From a candidate division Zixibacteria bacterium HGW-Zixibacteria-1 (GTDB lineage: Bacteria > Zixibacteria > MSB-5A5 > GN15 > PGXB01): a stretch of 38,764 bases of DNA. The notes beneath the pieces were generated by a model, which was not told where the DNA came from, did not search any database, and saw only the letters and a program-made list of their open reading frames with translations. Positions within the stretch are counted from its first letter, which is position 1; every line of letters begins with the position of its first letter. Below are positions 1-9,167 of the stretch, piece after piece. A program made the translations under genes and the position numbers. The stretch spans positions 1-38,764 of the forward strand of contig PGXB01000034.1 of NCBI GenBank assembly GCA_002838945.1, written 5' to 3'.

Positions 1-2
1 TC

Positions 3-98
3 AACATCTGAACACCTCCTGTCCTTCGGGACTCAGGATGAGAAAGAATCATAATAATAGTATCCTTTCTCCGTGTCCACTAAATCGGGGGAACTTCA
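3..98 (-). mobile_element. IS end (IS3-like), left copy, truncated by contig end
   Basis: This 96-bp stretch is a perfect reverse complement of 38669-38764. Read on the minus strand it starts TGAAGTTCCCC and a 25-bp segment ends GTGGACA, giving the TG...CA style of IS3-family terminal repeats. About 80 bp inside, an AGGAGG ribosome site is followed by ATG at 7-5, as expected for an orfA start, and then the contig ends. Identity between the two copies stops exactly at 98, which marks the element boundary. The family is inferred from the ends; no transposase sequence is available. Confidence 0.65.
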
Positions 99-566
99 TA
101 TCAACCACTCTAAATATAAGCAAATATATGATTGGATTATGTGTGGTGATGGAAGAGTAATATTAGGCGGAACGCGATACTGGAAAGAGCTATCCAAAAT
201 GGAATCCTATCTTAGCTTTGTGACTCAATTATCAAAAAAAACAAGACTGTCGTATTAAAAAATGGTGATGTCGATGTTAGGGAGAGGATATTGCAAAGCA
301 AGATTGGCGATGAAAGGGCAGATAGCCATATTGTTGCCATTGCAATTGTATCAAGATGTCGTCTTATATGTACCCTTGATATTAGATTAACACAGCTTTT
401 AAAAGATCGTTGCTTCTATCCAAAGGGTCAACGCATTCCCACCATATTTAATGGACGAAAATCAAAGCAAAATATGACCTTTAATAAATATATGACGGAT
501 TTATGCAAGCCAGCAACTCGATTAAATAAATCAAATCGTCGAAATCTGGAAAAATTCTGTTGTTAG
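99..566 (+). pseudogene. PIN-domain-like nuclease, 5' truncated by IS and frameshifted
   Basis: Frame 1 encodes a segment with KYKQIYDWI and VILGGTRYWKEL. Frame 3 continues it with GDVDVRERI, then DSHIVAIAI and LICTLD, the conserved acidic patches of PIN-like ribonucleases, typically of toxin type. The N-terminal strand with the first catalytic Asp is missing because the IS ends at 98. The two frames join at a run of eight A (234-241). The run is consistent with loss of one A, or with a -1 slip on A AAA AAA. Downstream of LLKD the C-terminus is basic. An apparent GTG start at 73 lies inside the IS end and is not native. No antitoxin partner is visible. The PIN assignment is by motif pattern and the gene is probably inactive. 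Confidence 0.6.
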
Positions 567-610
567 ATATAGCAATTCAGCATGGATGAAGTCTCCGTCA
601 GGCAGGCGCG

Positions 611-631
611 GCCCGGAGCTTCGCTCCGGGC
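611..631 (+). terminator. GC-rich hairpin after PIN remnant
   Basis: A nine-base-pair stem, GCCCGGAGC / GCTCCGGGC, encloses a 3-nt loop and is followed by TTCTT. It lies 45 bp after the PIN remnant stop and could be its terminator. The U-tract is short. Confidence 0.45.
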
Positions 632-731
632 TTCTTAAACCAAATTTTTCTACAAAAACTACATCACTTTGTTGTTAATTCCATCCGGGGGTATTATAGA
701 GGAGTGTTTGATTGAAAAATATGTTCTTACA

Positions 732-883
732 CGTCGTTGCGAGCGAAGAGATGCGCCAAAGGCGCAGATCGAAGCGCTGCAATCATGCCACTTTTGGCAT
801 AAAGGCCATAATTTCGGCGAAATGCGACGAGATTGCCACGTCGTCCATCTTCGTCCGATGGCTCGACTTCACTCCTCGCAACG
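732..883. repeat. Palindromic interspersed repeat-like element
   Basis: The left edge CGTCGTTGCGAGCGAAG and the right edge ACTCCTCGCAACG are imperfect inverted repeats, with further internal palindromes such as TGCCACTTTTGGCA. The 'CGT(C/T)(G/A)TTGCGAG...GAAG' plus 'GATTGCCACGTCG' wording is typical of a dispersed intergenic repeat type seen in many bacteria. Only one copy is in the window, so multicopy status is inferred. Confidence 0.4.
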
Positions 884-1158
884 CCGATCATTGTAGCGGC
901 CGACCCATGTGTCGACCCGTCGCTTGGAGAGTAGGAATATCGAAAATTTAAAAACGCAAAAACAAAGCCAATTCCGTGTAAATGCATGGTGCATTATTTA
1001 GTACAGTGAAATTTATTATAAAAACAAAGCCGTCTAAACATCAATTTGATGGTAATTTGGTAAGGCAGTACCATAGACCTGTTTATTTATGGAATCCCGT
1101 AGCATAGTTCCGGGATGCGCTGGGCCATGATGATTCCACAATCCGCCGAAGCGCATGG

Positions 1159-1208
1159 GGCACCCCGGCTTTCAAGATGTCGGGAGCACGAGGCTCCTGA
1201 CCTACGAA
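1159..1208 (-). repeat. Dispersed hairpin element, copy A
   Basis: On the minus strand the order is TTCGTA, then a hairpin GTCAGGAGC / GCTCCCGAC (one wobble), then AAAGCCGGGGTGCC. The same ordered blocks recur at 16218-16283 with small changes. The element sits just 3' of the dockerin gene and might act as its transcription end. Confidence 0.4.
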
Positions 1209-1225
1209 AAACTAAGCCCGGACCG

Positions 1226-4200
1226 CTACGGGCAGTTCGGCGGCGGACCGCCTTTATATAGATATTTGATCAAATATAAAATATCGAGAATGTTGACACT
1301 GCCCGAGTTGTTGACATCCGCATTCTCCATGGCGGCGGGTGTGGACCCGCCCTTATAGAGATAATTGATTAGAAACGTGATATCAAGAAGCGTAATGGAG
1401 TTATCACCGTCGACATCGCCGCAAATACTGCTGCACCCCGCGAAAAAGGCACCCATGAGAGTATTGCAGCTGTTGTTGTCGGCCGCGCAGGGCGAAGCCG
1501 GGTCAAGACGAAAATCGCCGCCGCTCCGGTCGCAGAAAATCGGATCGGCCGTAATGTTGCCGTATGCGTCGCCGGCATACGGCGCCATAGTACCGGTGAT
1601 CCAGTCGCCGCCAGGATTGCCGTATGAGTTGTTGCAGGTGCATTCGGCATCGACTACAAACGTAACCAGGAAACCGGCATTCAGGTTGAAAGCAAAAATA
1701 TTTCCCGAGATAAACGATGCCGGCAGCATATCGCTGATCGCGCCTTCTTTCGGCGGCTCATAGTCATACAGCATCCCGCAGCCGTTTTCGACGATGGTAT
1801 TGGTGTACATCTCAAGGTTGCCCGATGCAAACAGCTTGTAGTCCACCCCGCAGCCGCCATTGCCGCGAATAAGCGTACTGCAAATAGCGATATCGGCCTG
1901 CCATCGGACAAAGACGCCGTCACTGTCATTGTAGGATATATTGCAGTTAAACAGCTCCGGCCGCGAGTTAAACTCCGGCCCGCTGCCGACCTGAAGCCCA
2001 AAACCGCTGTTGTAAATAATGTCACAATTATAAATACTCGGCGAACCACCGTTGGTACAGCGCACACCATTACCATCATTTTCGATTACGATACAATTGC
2101 GTATAACCGGTGTTGCATTGTTGCATAAAATCGCGCCGCTGTCGGCATACATGGGCGAGTAAGCGCCCGTTATCGTAAATCCCTCCAAACGCGCCTGTTC
2201 GGTTTCGCCTTTATAAAACCCAACACCGAACCGTGGATTCAGAGCATTGGCTTCACAATCGATGATGGTCATCTCCGGACCCGATTCAGAGACGACAATA
2301 ATACTCTTGCCCAGAAAATCCAGTTCCCGGTTGCCCGGCCCCATATAGGATCCGGCCGCGACCAGCACCGTATCGAAATCAGCCGAAAGATCGATAGCCG
2401 CCTGAATGGTGGGGGCATCGCCGGTTCCATCGGCCTTCACATATCGCTTGGTGGATGATTCACAGGCATCGCCTATGCCATCCTCGTCGGTGTCTTCCTG
2501 CAAATGATTAAATACCGACGGACAGTTATCGAATGCATCGGCCACACCATCGCCGTCATAGTCATCATACTGGCTGCAGCCGACACCGTATTTCCCGATC
2601 AGGACGCCGCACTGATTCAGCGGGTGCGCCGCTGCGCACGGCGAAAGGGCATCAATATCGAGACTGAGAAAGGTGGTGTCGCAGAACATCGGATCCAAGG
2701 ACAGATTACCGTATTCATCGCCGGCGCCGTAATCGGTCCTGACCCAGTCGCCATTACCGTTTCCAAAAGAGTTACAGCACAGAATTTCATAATCGGAATA
2801 GCCGAAGTCGTTCTCGATTCCGATGCCGCTATTGTAGGCCGACAGGCAATAGGACAATGTCGATGTTCCCCGGTCAGCCTTTTCATTATCTTTTGGGGGC
2901 GTCCATTCGAAATAAAAGCCGTTCTGATTGTTATAGAAAGTACAGCCGCTGACATGGAACTCCACCGGCCAGAAAACGACTACCGCGCAATAGTTATTGT
3001 CTATCAGGACGCAGTCGGTCATTTCAAGAATGTGACTGCCCCAACCGTTTGCCAGTATTCCATAATTGTTGCCGTCGAATAGCGACCCGGTAATCCGGAC
3101 CGATGCCTCGCTGACTTCGAGCCCGAATAGCCCGTTGTCAATAAATCTGCAGTTGCTTACTTCAATGATTCTCGTCGAATCATTGATATAACCTATCAGC
3201 CCTGCCTGGGCATTGCCTGTTATCAGGCAGTTGCGGACCGTTATTGCAGCTCCGCTCATATAAACGGCCGCCCGGCCTATAAAACTACCGTCGTCCCAGT
3301 ACGCCCCCGTGATGGTGAACCCGTCGATAACCGCCGTCGTATCCTCCCCGCTGTGAAGATAAAAGGCGCGATGCTGATCGGGATCGCTGCCCTCGCAGTC
3401 AATCACGGTTACATTCGCGCCGTCTTCCGATACCAGGACAATATTTTTGCCGTTGAAATCGAGATCACGGTTGCCGTCGCCGGTATATGTCCCCGCCGCC
3501 ACCAGCACCGTGTCGAACGTCACGGACGAATCGATGGCCGCCTGAATCGTCGGGGCGTCGCCGCTGCCATCCGCCTTGACATACCATACTCGCGGAAGAA
3601 CATCGCAACTGTCGCCAATGCCATCACCATCAAGATCCTCCTGGGCCGGATTGAAAACCGACGCACAGTTGTCGATCTCATCCGGGACACCATCCAGATC
3701 ACTGTCGGTTACATACTGACAGTTTGTGCCGTAGGCGCCTATGAGGACGCCGCACGGATTATAGGGATGTCCCGCCGCGCAGGGCGAAAGTTCATCGATA
3801 TAACAATTCATTGCGGCCGTATCGCAAAAATATGGATTCAGCGAAAAATTGTTAAAATCCGGATCCAGCTCGGTCGTCCCATGAAAATCCCCGCCCGGAT
3901 TGCCATAGGCGTCACAGCATTGCAAATCCCCGTAGCTCCATTCATAATCGATACCATAATTCTGATTGAAGGCAAAAAGGCAATTTGTAATCATGCCGAA
4001 TCTGTTTCCCGTTTCTCCCTTGGGTGGATCATCCATGAGCTTCATACCACTCAGATTGCCGACAAAGGTGCAGTTGTTGATCGTCTGTGATCCATAAAAG
4101 CCATGCAGAAAATTGAGCCCATACCCGCCGTTGCCGTACATCAGGCAATTATCCATATCGAGAAACGAGGGCCCGCCTGCGTGGACGCCGTTATTGACAT

Positions 4201-4750
4201 TGAATATCATCTGCGAGTTACTGATATACCCGCTGCCGTAAATAGTTATACCTTCAAGGTTGTATGAAAAAACACAATCCTCGATTACAACATATTCCGG
4301 CCAGGATGCACTGATTATACCGGAGCAGACATTTTCTGTGACAATACAATTCCGCATCGTCACATGAGCCCCGGTGACATAAACAGCGGCATAATCATCG
4401 AAGGCATTCGTGATCGTGAAACCCTCGATGACGGCGGCATCTTCTTCCCCCTCATGAAGATAAAACGCCCGATGATTTTCCATTTCGGTGCCGCCGCAGT
4501 CGATTATCGTCAATTCCGGCCCCTGATCGCCCAGCAAAATCACATTTTTCCCGAGAAACTCCAGATCGCGGTTGCCATCGCCGGAATAGGTTCCCGCAGC
4601 AACCAGCACCGTGTCGCCGCTCATGGCGCCGTCGATGCCGAGCTGAATGTTACTTGAGTCTCCCGGAACATTGATAAGCCCGGATAGGGCAGTAAACGGG
4701 ACCAAAAAGATAAGCCCCAGGACAATTGCAAGTGTTTTGATTGCGGCCAT
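1226..4750 (-). CDS. Secreted triple beta-helix protein with TSP3 repeats and C-terminal dockerin
   Basis: This 1174-aa protein has a signal peptide (about 1-25) and three modules of about 320 aa (starting near 26, 390 and 765). Each module opens with 'DTVLVAAG(T/S)Y' and 'IIDC' blocks and continues as right-handed parallel beta-helix repeats of the NosD/pectate-lyase type (TITGAY, MRNCI, NNxxG). Modules 1 and 2 are each followed by Asp-rich thrombospondin type 3 calcium repeats (DLDGDGIGDSC style). The C-terminus (about 1110-1174) is a two-repeat dockerin type I domain ending YLYKGGPPPNCP. An upstream GGAGGG site supports the ATG. It is likely exported, with a surface or polysaccharide-related role. 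No catalytic residues can be assigned, and no cohesin is in the window. This is a recognisable architecture with unknown substrate. Confidence 0.85.
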   Translation of the reverse strand: MAAIKTLAIVLGLIFLVPFTALSGLINVPGDSSNIQLGIDGAMSGDTVLVAAGTYSGDGNRDLEFLGKNVILLGDQGPELTIIDCGGTEMENHRAFYLHEGEEDAAVIEGFTITNAFDDYAAVYVTGAHVTMRNCIVTENVCSGIISASWPEYVVIEDCVFSYNLEGITIYGSGYISNSQMIFNVNNGVHAGGPSFLDMDNCLMYGNGGYGLNFLHGFYGSQTINNCTFVGNLSGMKLMDDPPKGETGNRFGMITNCLFAFNQNYGIDYEWSYGDLQCCDAYGNPGGDFHGTTELDPDFNNFSLNPYFCDTAAMNCYIDELSPCAAGHPYNPCGVLIGAYGTNCQYVTDSDLDGVPDEIDNCASVFNPAQEDLDGDGIGDSCDVLPRVWYVKADGSGDAPTIQAAIDSSVTFDTVLVAAGTYTGDGNRDLDFNGKNIVLVSEDGANVTVIDCEGSDPDQHRAFYLHSGEDTTAVIDGFTITGAYWDDGSFIGRAAVYMSGAAITVRNCLITGNAQAGLIGYINDSTRIIEVSNCRFIDNGLFGLEVSEASVRITGSLFDGNNYGILANGWGSHILEMTDCVLIDNNYCAVVVFWPVEFHVSGCTFYNNQNGFYFEWTPPKDNEKADRGTSTLSYCLSAYNSGIGIENDFGYSDYEILCCNSFGNGNGDWVRTDYGAGDEYGNLSLDPMFCDTTFLSLDIDALSPCAAAHPLNQCGVLIGKYGVGCSQYDDYDGDGVADAFDNCPSVFNHLQEDTDEDGIGDACESSTKRYVKADGTGDAPTIQAAIDLSADFDTVLVAAGSYMGPGNRELDFLGKSIIVVSESGPEMTIIDCEANALNPRFGVGFYKGETEQARLEGFTITGAYSPMYADSGAILCNNATPVIRNCIVIENDGNGVRCTNGGSPSIYNCDIIYNSGFGLQVGSGPEFNSRPELFNCNISYNDSDGVFVRWQADIAICSTLIRGNGGCGVDYKLFASGNLEMYTNTIVENGCGMLYDYEPPKEGAISDMLPASFISGNIFAFNLNAGFLVTFVVDAECTCNNSYGNPGGDWITGTMAPYAGDAYGNITADPIFCDRSGGDFRLDPASPCAADNNSCNTLMGAFFAGCSSICGDVDGDNSITLLDITFLINYLYKGGSTPAAMENADVNNSGSVNILDILYLIKYLYKGGPPPNCP

Positions 4751-4824
4751 TTTTTATCCCTCCGGCAAAATGGTAAGCGAGAACACGATCGGTTCTTTCG
4801 ATTGATCCGGAACTTATTATATAT

Positions 4825-4852
4825 AATATATGATTTACTCGATATCTGTCAA
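4825..4852 (-). promoter_or_regulatory. Sigma70-like promoter for the beta-helix dockerin gene
   Basis: On the minus strand, TTGACA (4852-4847) is followed after 16 nt by TATATT (4830-4825), within a longer AT-alternating run. The predicted start lies about 65 nt upstream of the dockerin gene ATG. Confidence 0.6.
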
Positions 4853-5098
4853 CATATGAGCCATCTGAGCCCAAAAATAATACGCATCCAGATAAAGGGC
4901 AATTTTGGAATTTTTGTTATCCCCTCTGGAGAAAGTTATCCGATGACTACGAACGCTAGAAGGATACGAAATATAAACGCGTCAAGGGATGGAATATAGC
5001 TGTTGTATTGAGGCCTGTTGCCACCGAAGGGCGGGTCTTAAAACCCGCCCCGGCATGGATGATTTTATAGTAATAGTATTTATTTAACCTGATATACT
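4853..5098. other. Intergenic, no gene seen
   Basis: Beyond the promoter and the hairpin near 5029-5050 I see nothing convincing. No open frame has a ribosome site. Confidence 0.5.
5029..5050 (-). terminator. Hairpin downstream of gatD
   Basis: GGGCGGGT / ACCCGCCC arms of 8 bp enclose a 6-nt loop, about 50 bp past the gatD stop. There is no clear U-tract, so it may be a processing or weak termination structure. Confidence 0.4.
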
Positions 5099-6484
5099 CT
5101 ATCGGTTAAAGCGGCCGATGAATTCCTCGACCTCGGGGATACCGCCCTGCATGATCAGGTAACCGTCGAATGGCTCGCGGGGAGTGATTTCGCCCGCGAT
5201 CGGGGTCAGCATCATTTTCCTGACCTCGGCCGGATCGGTCGTCTGCGCCAGCACCCAGCCCAGTTTGGTATAGGCCGCTTCGGGAAGCATGTTCTCACCG
5301 GGGATGACGCCCAGTTCCATCATGTCGCGCCCGGTGTCGTAAACGTACATCTGCACATAGCCCCAGAGTGTCTGCACCGTCATGTAAAGCGCGATACCTT
5401 TTTCATGGGCCTTTTTTAACGCCGGATAAAGCGGTTTATTGACATGCCCCAAACCGGTTCCGGCAATGACTATCCCCTTGTAGCCGTTGTCGATCAGCGC
5501 TTCGATGATATCGGGCTGCATGTTGGGGTAATAATAGACGATGGTCACTTTCTCTTCAAAAACCGCCTTGACATCGACATTGCGGTCGTCGCGACGGCGC
5601 TTGTAATCGGTTTTGATCGGCGTGAATTTCTCAGGCGTAACCGTGGCAATCGGAGTGTCGCCGACGGTGCGGAAAGTGGAGCGGTAGGACGAATGCATCT
5701 TGCGGACACGGGTCCCCCGGTGCAGCAGGTTGTACTCATCGGAGGTCGGCCCGAACATGCACACCATCACTTCGGCGATATCGGAATGTCCGGCGGTGAA
5801 AGCGGCACAGCGAAGATTGAAGGCGGCATCGGACGACGGCCGGTCGGAGGAACGCTGCGAACCGACCATGACGATCGGCACCGGGCTGTTCTGCACCATG
5901 TAGGACAGCACCGACGCGGTATGATGCATGGTGTCGGTTCCATGGCCGATGACGATACCATGGACGCCGTTGCGGATCTGCCGGCCGATTTCCTCGGCCA
6001 GGGCCTTCCATTGTTCCGGACCCATATTCTCGGAAAAGACGCCGAACAATTTCAGCGTTTCGAGATTGCAGATATCGGCCAGTTCCGGCACGGCGCCATA
6101 AAGTTCGCCCGGTGTGAAAGCCGGAATGACGGCGCCGGTGCGGTAATCGAGCCGCGAGGCGATGGTTCCGCCGGTTCCGAGAAGGGTCACGCTTGGTTTA
6201 TTATCCGAGAATGGAAAGGCTTTTTCGGGAATCTTGTAAATCGCTTCCTTGAAGCTGGTTTCCTTGATTTCGGTGATACGGTCGGCCCGGATACCGATAT
6301 TGTAGCCGGTTTTCAGTTTCAGGACAATATGGTCACCGTCGGCGGTTTCAGAGCGGGGCAAAATAACGCCCTCGAAATTGCCCTTGTCGGTTTTGAGGAC
6401 CACACTGGCCCAGACACGTCCCCCCAGCGACTGAAGAACCTCTTTGGCCCGGCCTTTATATCCCTTAAATGCAGCGTCATTCAT
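5099..6484 (-). CDS. gatD: Glutamyl-tRNA(Gln) amidotransferase subunit D-like asparaginase (GatD)
   Basis: GatD is the glutaminase subunit of the archaeal GatDE amidotransferase that converts Glu-tRNA(Gln) to Gln-tRNA(Gln). The 461-aa length fits the family. An N-terminal beta-barrel-like segment (about 1-85) precedes the L-asparaginase I-type domain. GTGGTIAS (103-110) carries the nucleophilic Thr, HGTDTM (181-186) the second Thr/Asp pair, and Lys-containing motifs follow. No gatE, gatA, gatB or gatC is in the window, so the partner is unknown; a stand-alone asparaginase role is possible. The gene is transcribed alone, divergent from the aldehyde dehydrogenase. An archaeal-type GatD in a bacterium suggests old transfer. 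The family call is firm, the physiological role less so. Confidence 0.85.
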   Translation of the reverse strand: MNDAAFKGYKGRAKEVLQSLGGRVWASVVLKTDKGNFEGVILPRSETADGDHIVLKLKTGYNIGIRADRITEIKETSFKEAIYKIPEKAFPFSDNKPSVTLLGTGGTIASRLDYRTGAVIPAFTPGELYGAVPELADICNLETLKLFGVFSENMGPEQWKALAEEIGRQIRNGVHGIVIGHGTDTMHHTASVLSYMVQNSPVPIVMVGSQRSSDRPSSDAAFNLRCAAFTAGHSDIAEVMVCMFGPTSDEYNLLHRGTRVRKMHSSYRSTFRTVGDTPIATVTPEKFTPIKTDYKRRRDDRNVDVKAVFEEKVTIVYYYPNMQPDIIEALIDNGYKGIVIAGTGLGHVNKPLYPALKKAHEKGIALYMTVQTLWGYVQMYVYDTGRDMMELGVIPGENMLPEAAYTKLGWVLAQTTDPAEVRKMMLTPIAGEITPREPFDGYLIMQGGIPEVEEFIGRFNR

Positions 6485-6746
6485 CTTATTTATCTCTTCT
6501 CCAAATTCAATTTTTGATAAATGAAAGGTAAAAAGCAGGAGAAGTCAAGTGGAGAAGTTCAGGAAGCAGCGTTGCGACGATAAAGGACAAAGCTTATCAT
6601 CTTTTCTATTGCGCGATTCCTCCTGAATCGCTATTTTTCCTTAAGCCGGGAATTCAACCACGGAATTTATATTGATCCCGGTCATCATGCCTCGTTTTTT
6701 TATTAATCGGAAGGGCCAGTGTTTGTCGGAAGAGAGGTAAGTATTT

Positions 6747-8204
6747 ATGACTGAAAAAATGCAGATCGGTCTGGATGTGGAATCCATCATGAAAAAGGCT
6801 GTTGAGGCAGCCGCTAAATTCAGACAATTCGATCAGGGGCAAACCGACAAGGTTGTCCGGGCGGTATATGAGGCCGGGTTCAACAATCGGGTTCATCTGG
6901 CCAAACTGGCCTGCAAGGAAACAAGACTGGGTGTCTGGCAGGACAAGGTCATTAAAAATGTCATTGCCACCCGTTTTGTATATGAAGACATCAAAAATTT
7001 GAAGACGGTCGGCGTCATATCGGAGAATAACGAAAACGGCATTATCGAAATCGCTCAGCCGATTGGGCCCATTTTTGCGGTGACGCCGGTGACCAACCCG
7101 ACCTCGACGGTTCTATTCAAGATCCTTATTTCCCTTAAATCAAGGAATCCCATTATCATCCGTCCCCACGGGGCGGCCCGGAAGTGCTCCATTGAAGCGG
7201 CCCGGATATGTTACGAAGCGGCCATCGAGGCGGGCGCCCCGGAACATTGTGTGCAGTGGATTAAAAGTTCCACCGAGGAAGAAACGCTGGCCCTGATGAG
7301 TCATAAGAAGACCGCCATGGTGCTGGCCACGGGCTCGATGGCCCTGGTCAGGGCGGCATATAGTTCGGGGAATCCGGCGATCGGAATCGGCCCGGGGAAT
7401 GTACCGGTATTTATCGGCAAGACGGCTGATGTTCCTTTCGCCGTGGAGCAGATCTTCAATTCCAAGACATTCGACAACGGAACAGTGTGCGCCAGCGAGC
7501 AGGCACTCGTGGTCAGAAAATGTCATGTCGAGGAGATGATTAAGGAGCTGAAAAAGCGGGGGGCGTATTTTCTTTCAAAAGAGGAAATTGCCAAGCTCGA
7601 ACCGGTTGCCTTCAACACAACCACCAGAACCATGCGGCCGGAAGTAATCGGCCAGCCGGCCACGGTTATCGCGAAGATGGCTGGAATCGATGCGCCTGAA
7701 GGGACCACGCTGTTAATTGCCATGCTCGAGGAAGTCGGTTTGCAGTCGCCGCTTTCGCTGGAAATACTGGCGCCGATATTGGCATTCTATGTGGCCGATG
7801 GTATCGATCAGGCAATTGATTTATGCCGGAAGATCAATCATAACGGCGGGCTGGGGCATACTATCAGCATCTTTTCCAACAATGAAGAAAGAATTTTATA
7901 TTTTGCCACGGTCATGAATGCCGGAAGAATACTGGTCAATACGCCGGCCTCACAGGGAGCCCTGGGCGGTTCGTATAATGCCCTGCAGCCGTCGATGACC
8001 CTCGGCTGCGGGACCGGAGGCAAGAATATTACGACCGATAATATCTCGGCAAAACACCTGCTCAATATTCAGCGCATCGCCAAACGGCAGGTGAGCGAAT
8101 GTATCAAAACGGAAAACATGAGTCTTTATTTCGATGAGTCGATCAGCGCATCGAAATTCGAAGAAAGATGCCTTGAAAATAATATAAAAAAGGCGACATC
8201 CTGA
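6747..8204 (+). CDS. CoA-acylating aldehyde dehydrogenase
   Basis: This 485-aa member of the AdhE N-terminal / EutE type interconverts acyl-CoA (often acetyl-CoA) and aldehyde with NAD(H). Visible marks are the cofactor-binding stretch QPIGPIFAVTPVTNPTST (about 104-121), IGIGPGNVP (212-220) and the nucleophile region FDNGTVCASEQ with Cys248. The late LGHTISIFS and GGSYNALQPSMTLGCG blocks are typical of the acylating branch. It lacks the Fe-alcohol dehydrogenase half found in full AdhE. An AGAGAGG site precedes ATG 6747. The gene is convergent with the acetate transporter, suggesting two-carbon metabolism. No microcompartment shell genes are near and the N-terminus shows no clear encapsulation peptide. 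Confidence 0.88.
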   Translation: MTEKMQIGLDVESIMKKAVEAAAKFRQFDQGQTDKVVRAVYEAGFNNRVHLAKLACKETRLGVWQDKVIKNVIATRFVYEDIKNLKTVGVISENNENGIIEIAQPIGPIFAVTPVTNPTSTVLFKILISLKSRNPIIIRPHGAARKCSIEAARICYEAAIEAGAPEHCVQWIKSSTEEETLALMSHKKTAMVLATGSMALVRAAYSSGNPAIGIGPGNVPVFIGKTADVPFAVEQIFNSKTFDNGTVCASEQALVVRKCHVEEMIKELKKRGAYFLSKEEIAKLEPVAFNTTTRTMRPEVIGQPATVIAKMAGIDAPEGTTLLIAMLEEVGLQSPLSLEILAPILAFYVADGIDQAIDLCRKINHNGGLGHTISIFSNNEERILYFATVMNAGRILVNTPASQGALGGSYNALQPSMTLGCGTGGKNITTDNISAKHLLNIQRIAKRQVSECIKTENMSLYFDESISASKFEERCLENNIKKATS

Positions 8205-8230
8205 GTATTTCGACATCCTTCCAAAGTAAA

Positions 8231-8258
8231 ATACCGGCAATGAGATCATTGCCGGTAT
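8231..8258. terminator. Shared hairpin between convergent genes
   Basis: A near-perfect 28-bp palindrome has 12-13 bp arms reading ATACCGGCAATGA on either strand. It lies between the dehydrogenase stop and the transporter stop and is likely a bidirectional terminator, though the U-tract is weak. Confidence 0.6.
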
Positions 8259-8301
8259 CGATTAACTGAATAACTTGTTCAATAATCCTGAATTATCAAT
8301 T

Positions 8302-8886
8302 CTAAGCATTCATTACACCCAGCGGCAGCACTGTTTTTCCATACACTTCATTAAGGACCTGTGCTATAGCGGTATAAAAAGCCGAAAGGCCGCAAATGAT
8401 TCCTTCAAAACCGGCCAGGCGGGTGATGGAGGCATTCCCCGTGGCATCACCGAGCGCCAGCAGCCAGAAGAGAATTGTCAGTGTCGCAAACACGAATTGA
8501 AGAGCGCGGTTGAGTTTCAGGGTCCCGATAAACATGCAGCAGGTGAAAAAGCCCCAGATAAACAGGTATGCGGCCATGGCTCCTTTGGTCGGGCCGTCGC
8601 CCCAACCCATTTTGGGTAATACGAGAAGCGCCACCAGGGTCAGCCAGAAAAGGCCATAGGAAGTAAAGGCAGTAGTACCAAAGGTATTCTTTTTCTTCCA
8701 TTCCATAACACCGGCAATAATCTGCGCGATGCCGCCGTAAAAAATTCCCATGCCGAGGATCATGGTATCAAGCCCAAAGAAACCGGCATTGTGAAGATTC
8801 AGGAGTACGGTCGTCATGCCGAAGCCAAGAAGCCCCAGTGGAGCCGGGTTGGCGGTGCTATCTTTGATTTCAGTAACAGTATGCAT
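8302..8886 (-). CDS. satP: Acetate uptake permease, GPR1/FUN34/SatP family
   Basis: A 194-aa inner-membrane protein with about six hydrophobic helices. The family signature [14 protein letters not shown] is at about 14-27, [17 protein letters not shown] at about 48-64, and G-rich helices complete the usual length. SatP-type proteins import acetate/succinate with protons. The start follows GAGAGGGACC. The convergent neighbour is a CoA-acylating aldehyde dehydrogenase, compatible with acetate handling, but the two do not form an operon. The family assignment is clear; the exact substrate is inferred. Confidence 0.9.
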   Translation of the reverse strand: MHTVTEIKDSTANPAPLGLLGFGMTTVLLNLHNAGFFGLDTMILGMGIFYGGIAQIIAGVMEWKKKNTFGTTAFTSYGLFWLTLVALLVLPKMGWGDGPTKGAMAAYLFIWGFFTCCMFIGTLKLNRALQFVFATLTILFWLLALGDATGNASITRLAGFEGIICGLSAFYTAIAQVLNEVYGKTVLPLGVMNA

Positions 8887-9167
8887 GGTCCCTCTCAGAA
8901 AATCAAATGTTTGACAGCAAAACTAATTCAAAAGTGAATTTGAAAATAAGCAAATGCCGGAGAATCTGCAAGGCAAATCGATTTATCGACCCCGATATCA
9001 GTACCAATTTAGGAGAGATAAAAAAGGACAAAAAGACATTTGGTTTAATGCAGCAGCGGGCTTATAATTCTCATAAATTAAGTCGCGTTAACCGGCAATG
9101 GCTTTAAATGCCCGACGCGTATGATATTCTGAATGTTATTAACAGGAGTTTTTTTCAGGGAGTGCAT

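Larger units (their letters stand above)
567..1225. other. Non-coding stretch with repeat-like elements
   Basis: I see no supported gene here. Apart from the hairpin at 611, it holds a palindromic repeat-like element (732-883), a small inverted repeat around 1095-1122 (ATCCCG / CGGGAT arms) and one copy of a dispersed hairpin element (1159-1208). The short open frames have no ribosome sites or recognisable motifs. Confidence 0.5.

Noticed and set aside
8907-9107. 66-aa open frame between satP and the dockerin gene
   Set aside because: No ribosome site, no motif, AT-rich and ending just before the dockerin gene leader; treated as non-coding.
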